Assembly: GCF_032884065.1 (NCBI RefSeq)
Contig: NC_088865.1
Coordinates: forward strand, 48,272,868 to 48,336,867
DNA length: 64,000 nt
Source of the DNA: Artemia franciscana
Taxonomy: Eukaryota > Arthropoda > Branchiopoda > Anostraca > Artemiidae
Direction of reading: 5' to 3'
Translations under genes and position numbers: made by a program
The notes under the pieces: generated by a model
The model's database searches: none
What the model was told of the DNA's origin: nothing
Seen by the model: the letters and a program-made list of their open reading frames with translations, nothing else
Part shown: piece by piece, positions 13,020 through 45,700 of the stretch
Layout: each line of letters starts with the position of its first letter
How positions within the stretch are numbered: the stretch's first letter is position 1

Positions 13020-13640
13020 AATGCAAATTTGGCCCTTTGGGGCTTGAGATAGACATTTTTGAAGTAAATATCTTATCTATTCCCTTGCTCCCGGACTCTG
13101 TGGACTTGTGTCAGCCTGTGGGGGGTTGTCAAAGCCTTGTTACATAATCGTTGGACTATTTTTTGAACAAATGTCTATCGCAAAATTTCTATCAGATGCA
13201 TTTGGAGAAAATGCAACGCATATATGTGTGTGCGAAGGGGGGGGGGGGGGTGTGGCTGCCCTCAAATCACTTTGACTTTTAAAAGGGACACTAGCACTTT
13301 GGATTTTCAATCCAATTAGCCCTCTCCGAAGTTTATACGACCACCCTTTCTATAATAACCTTATAAACCCCAAGGGGATAAGTTACAATGTTTGCCCTGA
13401 GGGTTTGGGGGGACGGTGCCATCCTCAAATATATATAATTCCCGGACTGATTAAATACGCTAAAAGAAATGACAGTCTGGAAATTTTTATCAGATATGTA
13501 AATGACGAATATGGGGGGCCGCTTGCCCTCCCATCACTTGCGATTATTAAGAAGGATACCAGTCCTTTCAATTTCCAATCGAATGAACCTTTTTTGAAGT
13601 TTATATGACAACCCCTACTATACAAAGTGCCCTGGTTAAA
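13020..13640 (-). repeat. Family-B repeat units, reverse
   Basis: Reversed family-B phrases occur (GTTACAATGTTTGCCCTGAG, TTTCAATTTCCAATCGAATG, AAGTTTATACGACCACCC). There are about two and a half units, with a G-run at 13238. Confidence 0.75.
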
Positions 13641-13806
13641 ACAATAACAAGAATAAATAATACTTTGTGCCCTCGTCGCTCTCTACTTAGGTAGTGCTAT
13701 TGCGCTCCCTATGAAGGGGAAATATCCAAAGTATCAAAAAAGATATTTTGGCCCAAGCATTATAGATTCCTTAAGAAGTGCTTCAAATTAATGAGATTAT
13801 CATTCA

Positions 13807-14170
<364 letters not shown>

Positions 14171-15470
14171 CATATGATAACTTGCGATTCCATTTAACTT
14201 CCTTCTGCTTTTGTTTTGTTTATTAAAATATGCATAATGATATGATTTTGAATTTAAAACATCTTGGTGCAGAGTGTGCCCTTGGAAACATGGATTTTCT
14301 AAAGTAGTTTCGACGCTTTAGCCAGATAGCTACTTTGTAATTTTGCCAGATGGCATTTCAGCTTTACCTTGAATATAATTTCTAAAAATAGCTGGATTTT
14401 TAATGCATAATTTTTATGGCTACCCAAAAAACCATAGTTGTAAATTTAGTTTTAATTTTTTTTTATGCTTCAATCCAGTTTTAATTTTTAAAAAACTTAA
14501 ATTCAGTTTTATTTAACCTTTTCGATTTTCATCGACATTTGGTTTGATGGATCACGCGTAGAAAAGTTTGGGGAGATAGTAAAGGTGGTACAACATAAGA
14601 TGGGTGTTTTATAATGAAAGTTTATGTGTTTTTGGAATGGCAATTGGATATTTGTAAGTAACAACAAGATACTGTTCAAATCATACAAATTAAACTTACA
14701 AATTAGTGTCTAGAAGAATTTTTCACACTATTGGGAAAAAATGCCATCACATGACGTAGTAAGCCCTCGGGAGCTCAGGGGAGGGGGGGCTAGATATAAG
14801 GTATTTATAGTTTTGACCAGATTGGTCATTTCACATTTTCTTTTTGACATGGTTTTGACACTTTTTGGGTCCAAGTGTTTGTATTTGGTATACAGAGGGC
14901 CGAAAGAGGGACTTCGTTGCTGTACAATATTTGTGCTACTGAAGCTAGTCCAACCCAAGAATTCTATGACAATTGCTTCGTCACGGTCACTTGTAGACGA
15001 AAACAAGACAACGAAGAATTACTCCGAAGAAAATGAAAAATTTTCTTTTATTTTAGCTAGAAGACTAAAATCTCTGATTTAAACTAGACATATTTCATGG
15101 TAGAACTCCCGTGAAAATGAAGCTTTAGTTTTTTTTTAGATTTGACCCCGAAGTTCTAAATATCATGCAAGTTTTCATATGCTAATTGCTTTTATATATC
15201 GAGATTAATTGCTATTACATGTTCGAAATCCACACAAAAAGAAGACTCAGCTAAAGTATTTTTTTTCTTTTTATTAATGCCGTTTTTAGAATTCAACATG
15301 AATTGGCGATGTACTTGCTGGTTTTTATTACGAACAGCTATGGTTTTTTGTGACCCTCAGTTATGAGGACTAGGGATATCATAAATTTAAATACTCTAAA
15401 CAGGATGCGACTTGCTCTGATGGAAAAACAAGAGCCACGAAATATTGCTTATGTTTCTCCAATAGAAATA
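14171..15470. other. No gene recognised
   Basis: The DNA is AT-rich. Open frames on both strands at 14728-15082 overlap each other and show no family resemblance, so neither is called. Confidence 0.5.
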
Positions 15471-15484
15471 GAATGTTGGTAAGA

Positions 15485-15900
15485 CCAGGCCGTCAGGGCC
15501 GTATCCAGGATTTTTGTTCAGAGGTAGTGGGGAATTATTTTGAAGGGTGGTATTTTACAAAAAAGATTAAACACGAAAATTTCATTTATATGCAATTTTG
15601 TTACATTTTTACGAGTTGGTCAAATATTTCGGGGGAGTTCAAACCCCCTTTCTGCCTGGTAGAACCTTGCAGAACGTATTCCCATCTCATTTTTTCTTTG
15701 ATCTTTATCAGGGCAGTATCCAGAATTTTTTCGAGGGTGTTTTAGACAAGTATTTTTTGGGGGGAGGGGGGAGGGGAAGGGTGCACAAAAACCCTCGAAA
15801 AAAATTGTTTATTTCCATGTTTGCTACGTTTTTACGAGTCACCCAAACTTTTAGGGGGGAGTGTTCAAACACTCTAATCCCCCCTGGAAACGTCCTTTGT
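15485..15900 (+). repeat. Dispersed repeat GGGCCGTATCCAGGATTTTT, two tandem copies
   Basis: Copy one runs from 15495, copy two from 15711 (GGGCAGTATCCAGAATTTTT). Both continue through an ACGAGT block to a line of C or G runs and AACCCC. Related pieces are at 6421-6460, 18335-18430 and 39830-39950. No coding sequence. Confidence 0.7.
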
Positions 15901-16189
15901 CTTTATTGCTAAGATTCGAAGATTTTCATCAGAAGTAACAAATTTAAGTCGTTTAGAAGGACCTTTTCAGGGTCCCATCCCTACTGTTACAAGAAAAACA
16001 ATCCACTGAACTCCTGCCCGCAGCTACTGTGGAAACGTACAACACTTTATAGCTTTTAATTATGCTGTATAAACATTTAACAGTTCCTTTCTATGCATCA
16101 TACTTTATGAGAACCTTATTCTGCAGCCTTTATTTCAGTGAAGGATTTTATTTTTATTATAATTTAAAGCTTTTCTTTAAATGGCTTGT

Positions 16190-16216
16190 CTCTCGCAACA
16201 TTTGCAATCATTGGCA
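16190..16216 (+). repeat. Copy of an exon segment in the upstream intron
   Basis: A 27-bp stretch here matches 16333-16359, inside the first recovered tetraspanin exon, with one mismatch (ATTGGCA against ATTAGCA). It lies about 30 bp upstream of the exon's acceptor, so it looks like a small local copy of exon sequence in the intron. Confidence 0.85.
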
Positions 16217-16244
16217 TCAATCATTACAGTCATTTTATTTTCAG

Positions 16245-36587
<20,343 letters not shown>

Positions 36588-36631
36588 TATCTACACAATG
36601 TATTTGTATTTATTGACTTTTGCAACTTGCT

Positions 36632-36637
36632 AATAAA
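36632..36637 (+). promoter_or_regulatory. Candidate poly(A) signal of the tetraspanin gene
   Basis: AATAAA lies 45 bases after the tetraspanin stop codon, followed by T-rich sequence. Position and context fit a short 3' UTR, but the cleavage site cannot be seen. Confidence 0.6.
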
Positions 36638-36984
36638 GGAGTAAATATTTATTGTAATCGTCCTATTTTTGATTTTTATCAAATGCACGAATCAAGCATG
36701 GATTCACGACTAAATTTGTCACCAAATCCTTAGATTTTTCGGACACTTTCCTTTTAGGACTGAATTTTAGGAATGGTAGTTGAATTTATGTAATCACACA
36801 TATCGTTGTCATCATCTTCTGAACACTCCTTTTGGTACTTATGATACAAAGGGTTCTTTTGGTTGTGATAAAAATTTTTTTTTAAAAGGTTGTTGTGAAA
36901 GGGTTGGTAGGAAAGGTATTGATGAAATGGAAGCTAAGTTAGGGACCGTAAAAAAAGACTAAGATGCATGAACTGGAAAACTAT

Positions 36985-37095
36985 TACTACTACAACTAAC
37001 AGCCCACCGCAGCACCAAGGCACCTGAGGGCAACACAGCTACGCACTCCCAGTCTGTAGTAAAGCCCATTTCTAAAACCCAGTCTGTAGTAGTAT
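36985..37095 (-). repeat. Second copy of the same LINE/SINE 3' end
   Basis: ACTACTACAACTAACAGCCC, then ACCGCAGCACCAAGGCACCT and GCTACGCA match 18570-18640 in order and spacing. No coding part is attached here. It lies 0.4 kb after the tetraspanin stop. Confidence 0.55.
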
Positions 37096-37099
37096 CCCA

Positions 37100-39550
37100 T
37101 CAATGTCTTTAAGCGCACAGATATCCTATTACTTTAAGTACACAGGTATCCTATTACTTTAAGCGCACAGTACCCCGTTATTCCTATGACACACATGGTA
37201 TTATCGCAATTTCCGGTTGATAAGGAAATTGTTGGAACCATTATTATCTGAGTTTGGTTTTCCAAGTATATTATTCAATAATTGAAGTGAGTTTGAAGTG
37301 ACATTATGTCTAATAAAAAAAAATTTGATATGGATTCTAATATACAATTGATAGAGATCTTTTTGCGCTATTTGTGACATAGGAACGATGTTGTGTAGGA
37401 ATGAATATTTTTCTTAACTCAGGCGCTTCTCAATTATTAACCTAAGAGTTAAAATTGGTCGGTACATCATCTACCCTTTCTAAGCCCACACTGTTCTTCT
37501 CTTATAACTTTATTTACAACATCAATCAGACTGAAAGTATCGTATTACTAACTAATTTGCTATCTACAGACACTGGGCTAATGCCTCGTATCGCAAAGAA
37601 GAAAAATGATGGTAAAATGTATGGCTAAAGTAAAAACAAAATGAACCTCAGAAACAAATCCCCAAAATAAAATAGGCCCTAGGCCTTCTCCAAGCAACGA
37701 TGCGAAAGTATCCCAAAAATTATTATAAGTGTTTTGCAGGGGCTAAACCCCCTACCCCTTAAAACAAAATATCAAACGTGTGTAGCAATAATCAATAGTT
37801 GTAATATAATGGTTAGTGTAGGTCTCTTCCACAGTTGTAGCCCCCCCTCCCCAAATCTTTCGATAGGAAAGACAAACGTGAGACCCCTCCCAAAACAGAA
37901 TCCTAAAATACTACATACGTATTGAAGAAATCGGAATGAATAAATACGTAGGTTTAATCTAAGAGAAACAAAGGAACAAATAATACTTACCAGAATACTT
38001 GTTGCACCAAGGAGCACCCAGCGTCCTATTTAGATGGCTTTTCAGCCAATAGGGTTTCCAGATTTTCTTATAGATTCCAAGATTAACCGCTTGATTGTCG
38101 AATTAGTTGTTTTTGCTTATAAGTATCAATATTCACGTTACTTTTTAATGATCTGCTTAATATTGGACCAAACTTTTTTGCTTCATATTTATTGTGATCT
38201 TATTAGTTTAATATGTTAGGTAAATATCTTCAGTATTTATATCTCGAAACTCACAAGGAAACAAAACTCTGAAATGTAAATATCAGATTACACAAATTGA
38301 TGTTATCAGGAAGCTTGAACTTAATATAGCTGCTACGAGCCAAGGTTGGGTTTTCATTCAACCGTAATATGAGTTGCAAACAGTTGCAGTTGAGTTTTCC
38401 TTCAACTGCAATTTAAAATTTTGCCTCTTCGAGAAAATCATGCCACTTGACGAGTCTGGTAAGATGCTCAGGATACAGATCAGCACCATCTATTAAAGGT
38501 AAAACACAAAAAAAGTGTCTCAACAATGGAAGAAGTGATTTTTTCTTGTCTGTCCAGAGTGTTTTTAGGGCTTACTGTAGCCCTTTCTAGAAGTGGCTGG
38601 TTATATTTATTTTTTACAATGTATTTTATATCAAAATGATGGTACAGCGATCAAAATATGCTGAACTTGATGCTAACTAGTCTTTGCAACTGTTTTTGTA
38701 ATTTCTCTTTCTTTTCTTGCCCCCTTTATGGGTGCCATTGAAATCCTCGTTGCTGAAGAAAATAAAACCCCTTTATCTCACAGATAATCTAATAAAGATT
38801 CAAGGCTTTTTCTTTCGGATTAGCTATGAATTGTGCTTATTTTTTGAACCTGTAATTTCCAAATTTTCAACAAATCTAAACGTCTCCCTTAGTATAACGA
38901 GCTACAACCGTAAGATTCGATAGTCGCTTTTTCCGTGTGTTATCCAATATGTAAATTTTAAATTTGCTTGGGTTTTGCGTCTTCTTTGAATTTCCTCTTT
39001 TTGTGTTCTATGGGTAGTTCTTAGGGTTTTGATTTAATGGGGAGAGGGATTGATCGTAAGAGAAGTGACTTTTGAATTTTTGATAACCTGAAAGAGTGTA
39101 ATTTAAATAATTTTTCATTTGCTATTGATAGCTTACTTTCATTCGAAAAAATTATTTTATTTTTAAACAACTACTCGAAAAGGCAAACGTCTTTCTTTCA
39201 TTCAAATATACAAACTTACATTAGGCAGTTATAGCTTAATATGCTGTCAAATGTCTAAGCCAAGTTTTGAATAAGGGATTTTAAGTTTTTAAACGGTTTA
39301 TTCTGTATTTTTATATTTTTCTTGAATATAACAAGCTTCAAAATTAACCTAGTGGCACATGCCCGAAGCTACGAAATTTTCAACTACCAAAAGATGACGT
39401 ATCTATAAGGGTTTCCTAGGCCAGGATGCATTAATAGCTTGCAACATTGATTTATTATGTTTAAACAGGGGTATAACTGGCAACAACTCAATCTTATGCG
39501 ATGTTACATATGCTACAGTAGAGACTAGATTCATGGGATTTTGGTATATA
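37100..39550. other. Intergenic region between the convergent genes
   Basis: Short GGGGCTAAACCCCCTACCCC-type phrases at 37740 and 37840 look like repeat debris. Nothing else is recognised except the poly(A) signal candidates of the tyrosine hydroxylase gene. Confidence 0.5.
39451..39456 (-). promoter_or_regulatory. Candidate poly(A) signal of tyrosine hydroxylase
   Basis: TTTATT on the plus strand reads AATAAA on the minus strand, about 100 bases after the tyrosine hydroxylase stop codon. A second candidate is at 39298-39303. Neither can be confirmed from sequence alone. Confidence 0.45.
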
Positions 39551-39557
39551 GTCCCCT

Positions 39558-39726
39558 TTATAGGGTACCAAGCCTTTTCAGGGCAAATTGTATGGTGTTT
39601 AGATCCCAGTTAATTTGTTTTGTGACCTGGTGTACTTTTTCTGTAGAATCCAGAACTTCCAGAGTTTGTGTAAAAGGGTTATACCAGAGGTCGTACGGTC
39701 GTCGAATGTTCTCTTCAACCCATCGC
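39558..39726 (-). CDS. TH: Tyrosine hydroxylase terminal exon
   Basis: The acceptor is TTATTTTAG on the minus strand. The first base completes the arginine codon, then [18 protein letters not shown] and [15 protein letters not shown], ending ...[14 protein letters not shown] and TAA at 39558-39560. The R-P-Y/F..YNP.T..(L/V)EVLDS block is the conserved end of the catalytic domain, and the last 25 residues form the expected amphipathic tetramerisation helix. Confidence 0.88.
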
Positions 39727-42700
39727 CTAAAATAATAAGGTTAGACTGAATAAACAATTTACAAGCTATACTACCCATCATTCAAAGTAAAAAAAAAAAA
39801 TCATCCATAAAATTGTCTTATTGGGCTGTAGTCAGGATGTTCTTTGCTAATGTGCATTTTTGCTACATTTTTTTGAGCCAAACAGAAATTTCGGGGGCTG
39901 GGTTGAAACCCCTAGCCCCTCCTCCGGAATACGCCGCTGTTGAGTAAATTATGTTCTGTTTTTGAAGATTACTATTTCATTCTATTGCAATTAAGCTGTC
40001 TGTGACCTAGCTCTTTGAAAATGATTAAATAAAAATAAAAAATTTTCAATGAAAGTAAGGAGCGACATTAAAACTTAAAACGGACAGAAATTACTCCGTA
40101 TATGAAAGGGGATTTTCCTCTTCAACGCCCCGCTCCTTACGCTAAAGTCTGACTCTTTCTCTTAACTCTACCTCTTAAAACAGTAAAAAACTTTAGCGTA
40201 AAGAGCGGGGCGTTGAAGAGGAAAAACCCCTTTCATATACGGAGTAATATCTGTTCGTTTTAAGTTTTAATGTTGCTCCTTACTTTCATTTAAAAAAACT
40301 TGTTTTTTATTTAATTTCTGGACGTTATTTAGTTAATGCATGTTTTGATCTTGGCTCTTCGAATATAAACAAATGGAACAAAATAGTAAAAATAATGTAA
40401 CAAAATAATAGTAACAAAATAGTGAATAAATAGTTGAATTACTAAAAGTACTTTAGCGTAAAGAGCGACGTATTACGAGCAGGTAAAGCCCTCATATGTG
40501 TAATAATTTCTGCTCGTTTTAACTTTTAATGCTGCTCCTCACTTTCAGTAGAAAAAAACTTTTCATATTTGCTTTTTCATTGTTTTTTAAATAATGCTAG
40601 AAAATCCTGCACCCCATTCATTGAAAGTCTCTTCCCCCATGACAAGGTTTTCCATGGAAGATCATCCCACGTAGCCCCCCCCCCTAACTCAACTACCCCC
40701 CAAACAAAAAAATCCCCCTGAAAACGTCCTTACGCTTCCCAGTAACCATTACTATATGTAAACACAGGTCAAAGTTTGTAACTTGCAACCACTCCCACGG
40801 GGACTACAGGGGAGTAAGTCGTCCCCAAAGACATCGTTGTTAAGTTTTTCGACTATGGTGAATAAAATAGCTATCTCAGAATTTTGATCCGGTGACTTTG
40901 GGGACAAATGAGCGTGGGAGGGGCCCTAGGTGCCCTCCAATTTTTTGGGTTACTTAAAAAGGGCACTAGAACTTTTAATTTCCGTTAAAATGAGCCCTCT
41001 CGCGACATTCTAGGACCACTGGGTTGATACGATCGCCCTTGGAAAAAAAAGGAATAAACACGCATCCGTGATTTGTCTTCTGGCAAAAAATGCGAAATTC
41101 CCCATTTTTGTAGATAAGAGCTTGAAACCTCTACAATAAGGTTCTCTGATACGCTGAATCTGATGGTGTGATTTTTGTTAAGATTGTATGACTTTTAAGG
41201 GGTGTTTTCCCCTATTTTCTAAAAGGAGGCAAATTTTCTCAGGCTCGTAACTTTTGATAGGTAAGACTAATCTTGATAAAAGTTATATATTTAAAATCAG
41301 CATTAAAATACAATTTTTAAATGTAGCTATTGGTATCAAAATTCCATTTTTAGAGTTTCTGTTACTATTGAGCCGGGTCGCTCCTTACTACAGTTTGTTA
41401 CTACGAACTGTTTTAAAACAACTGTGCAATGACCCTGTAGCCTCCTGCTAAGTATTTTAGCAAAAGTTCTGAAACTTCATATGTTTGACATAACTTGCCA
41501 TTCCCCATCTGATAATATTAGATAGAATTGCAGCTGGGAGGCTACATCACATCTTTTTTTTTTGCGGATCTAAGGTTATGTGTCATACAAACAAACATTA
41601 ATTTTTTGCGTATTTTTTTCTCACTAAGCCAAATATTTGATCTTCTTTAATCATATGTTTCATATGTTCCTTGTCAATTTTAAGAGTTGTTAGTAAACAG
41701 GCCTATATCTCATTATATTAAAAATCTCTTAATTCCGACAGCCTAAACATTGCATTTGCTATAGCTCTGTATTTGAAATAGATTGAGACCCTTTGAAGTC
41801 CAGCCACGACCTTTTCAAAGGATAAATCCAAAGCCATTGTTTGTTTCTTTTCGTCTTGAGCACTAAATTTAAGTATATTAGGAAGGCTTTTCCTCCTTCT
41901 TAACACCCCACTCTTTACGCTAAGGCTCAAAGCACTTTACTAAAAGAAACTATGAGTGCAGCAAAGTAGCCATTGGGTAATTTTCTTGTTGTGGAACCAA
42001 ACATTACTTTGGATTTTAGCCAACCAATTGTTACTTTTTTGATAGTGCCTATATAACCAGTTGACTTTCAAAACATTTGACTAGAAATTTTATTACGTAA
42101 AATTAATGCAGAGCAACAAGCTGTTCCTTTCTTGAGCAATTTAAAAAATATTTATTTTCCTATGCCAATTGCCCTTGTAGTTTAACAGTTAGTCTGGGCG
42201 GTGAAAAAAAAAGGAATTTCCAGCATTAAAAGCAAAACTTTAGAACGAAGCAGCCCTCTCATTTACAAAATAATTTCTGTTCGTTTGGGGTTGTAATATC
42301 ATCCTTTTCATTTAAAAAAATCTTTTTTTGCTTAATTTCTCTACATTGTTAATTTCACACCCAGGGTCATCTTCTATTTCTCCCTCGAACCTGACTCAGG
42401 GTTGAAGGAGACTACTTCTCCCTCAAACCTGAATCGCTTAGCTTTTACAGTAAAATGCTTGGACACAAGATTTTATTTAATTTTTGTTTTTCCAAAGAAA
42501 CCACAGGTCACCAAAACATACTACCGTCTCTACAATGAGAGGGGCGCCTTCGCCCCCTCATCATCGTACTCCGTGTGTGACTATGTGATACCCTATAGCT
42601 ATTAGTTTTATAAGATTAATGGTTTGTATATACTCGGTCTCTTTATGGACTGCATGAATGCATAGGGACGAATGGTATATCTTACGCCAGTTTAGCAACT

Positions 42701-45700
42701 GAATACCCTTTCAATAGCCAAAATTGATGTTTAATAGGCTCAAATTACAGAATGTGTTACTTTTCTTTAACATCCTCACCTTTGATACTTACAAAGGGCA
42801 CTAGATCTTGAAATATTCGTTTAAACCAACCCTCTTTCAATAATTTACGACCCCTAGTTAGATACAATAATCCCTGGAAAAACATACAACCAGGATAGTG
42901 TGGCCATTCTTTTCTTGAACAATTAGAAGTTTCATATATTTAGATAGGTTTCATTTTTTTATAGATATTTAGATATTTTTATATTTTTTGTATATTTTAG
43001 ATATTTTTATATTTATCTTATACTTTTTTATTTTTTCATATATTTTAGATATTTTTTAGAAGCTTTCATTTTTAGTAGATAGTAGCTTTAGGGCTCTCAT
43101 TGAATTTCATATCATAATATACCTCAAGACCGTGTTCAATTTGTACTTTTTACATTCAAGTTCAATATTCGTATAGCGATGGGTCAAAAGTGATTAATAT
43201 TCTTGAAAAAGCAAAGATCAAATGTATCCCAGGAGGGAGATGAATCTGAAATATTAAAAAACAATTCTATCCTCTATGGATACCCATATGGAAAGCAAGC
43301 GGTTCCTCCTGTCTTCCAAGAGCTAAAACCCAAGAAAATGGGTTGCATAAGAAATACAGAACATAACTTGAAACATTGTAAATGTTTTTGGTAAGGTAAA
43401 GGCCTAGAAATCCCTTCATGTGTGCTTGCTGAATGACTTTCGTTTCGTTTGGTTGTTTTACACCATAATCGTTTTACACCTTAAAACTGCAGCCCTTCTT
43501 CGCCATGTGCCAGTTTTGGTGGTCTTATGTTCGTATTTGAGGACGAGTTGATCATCAATCGGAGAGCAAAGTAGAGTTAGCCGATCCGTGGTGCATGCAC
43601 TAAACTCAGCACATCGGAGGATTAAAATTGGCCCGTGGGATCTATACGCCTGCACTTACCTATCTTCTCTTAGTATATGATAATTGCATATTAATCATTG
43701 CAAATACAAACCATTAATTTCTGTTTCGTAGGATGCAATTGAAAAGATATAGATTGTTCCCATAACAAAGCAGATCTACGCTTATTTAAATTTACTAGAT
43801 GCTTTAACAGGTGTGACCATAGAGATGAATGTATGATTTGTGAGTGGTTTGTCTACCTGCAGAAGTTACAACCAAATAACATGAAATGAAGCACCAAGAC
43901 AATGTCGATTGTCAATATATGTTTAGTTTCATATCCAATGTTAATCGGTTAAGATTTAGTCGCAGCCATCCTGGTGTCAATTTTTGAAGCCGAGTTGAGT
44001 TTCCTTTATTCATAACATGAAATGAAGCACCTTGCAAAATGAAAAGTTAAGGCCACGATTAAGTGAACTGAAGGAACTCGAAAATCCCATGTTAAAATCG
44101 AAAATTTATATTTAAAAAGTACTCAAGTATTCATTGGCGGAAAGATATCGCTTTTAACATCAGGCCGTAGCTTCTTGAAGATGCTAAAAATGTTTGCTAG
44201 GATTTTGCTTTATTTCCTTTAACTGCTTAGAAATCTTATAAAATATCTCGCTCTTTTTCACAAGTGTATTCTATGAAGGATATTACTTTTAGAACTAAAA
44301 TCGGCACTATGATGAGCAGAAGACAATAACCTTTAAGATGATTGCAACCATTTTTTGATGTATTTTCCTGTTTTCAAACAGTCCCATAGAATATTTTAAG
44401 CTACCTGAGATTTTTACAATTCGGCTGCCAGAAAGAAACGTTTGAGATCGCAGATAACACCCCTAGAGACCAGAATGACAAGCTGGTATAATTAACCTGC
44501 TATTTCCGCCAATGAATAAGTGCTATTTGAAGGGTTTTGACAATCGACGGTCTCTAGAGAATTGAGAGACAGAAGGCTATTCCAACTTCGATTTTGAACC
44601 TCGATGTTTTCAAGTTCACTTAATCACAGCCTTAAAAAGAAGCGATTTTTCTAGTGTATACTAAAGGTGGTCACCCCTGACTTAGAACTTACCTAAATTT
44701 GAATTGGCAATCCTCCAGTGTCTCTGCTACAAAGTAGATATCTTGAAAATCTTGATCCTGATATGCCTGAACGGCACAAGCAGAGGGTTCAAAGGGTTTA
44801 TACTCCGGTTTGTCTGACAAAGCATGAAGTAGTTCCCCATAGGAAGATATAAGTCCTGCACCGTAGGCTTTTAGCTTTCCATTTTCTTTGCAAAGCCCAA
44901 ATTCAACCGTAAACCAATAGAGCTATTTAAGAAAATGGTTAAAAAAGGGTACCAAGCGTAAATTCAAAAGTTATATTTAACATAGATGTGGTATCTCAAA
45001 ACTTCAAATCTTTTATTGCAAAATCGGATGAATTTTTGTACGAAGATCCTTTGTTTTCATCTAAATAAAAACCCTGTCAAGAGTAGCTGATAGTCTTTTG
45101 TTGATAGTCCACAAAATGGTACTTTGCGATTTGGTAATTCACATCCGTAAGTGAATTACCAAAAATTACCTTCAAGTATGACATAAATATCATATCTTTC
45201 ATATTGCCTCATAGAGCATTATTATAGAATTATTAAAATAGTGAGTAAATCAGATTAGACGGTAAACCCATAGACCTAAATAAAGATAGGTCTTTACCTT
45301 CATGCAGTATAACTATCTTTCAAGAGTAAACAAAAAAAAATATTTTTGACAAGTACATTTAAAGTATCTTATTTTTTGAAAGAAGCTGGTGCCAAACAAT
45401 TTTATTTTTAGAAATCCATTGTTTTAATGAAAACAAAATGCTCAGCAATAGTAATTAATGTTCCACTCTTTATAAGCAAAATCTCTAAGCAAATTACAGA
45501 GGGGAATAAAAACGCCTTCTAGCAAGGCAATATATTTCTTCTTAAACTATTTGTTTTGTATAGATTGTTAAACTACATCATAAGTCGAATAATGCATAAA
45601 AGGACTGAGACTGAACTTCTCATTTATATTATACAATTAACTTTGTTTCATATCTCCCCCCATCCAAAAAAAAAACGTTCTGTGACTGGTTAGTGGCAAA

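Noticed and set aside
14728..15082. Overlapping open frames on both strands of about 92 and 113 codons.
   Set aside because: Neither shows a family motif. Overlap on opposite strands in AT-rich DNA fits chance.
16062..16244. Upstream extension of the first tetraspanin exon as one open frame with an ATG at 16062.
   Set aside because: The extension lacks the tetraspanin N-terminus and includes the intronic exon copy. A clear TTTTCAG acceptor marks the true start.
42542..42557. GGGGCGCCTTCGCCCC hairpin as another Helitron 3' end.
   Set aside because: No CTRR follows within the usual distance and no 5' terminus or Helitron protein is nearby.
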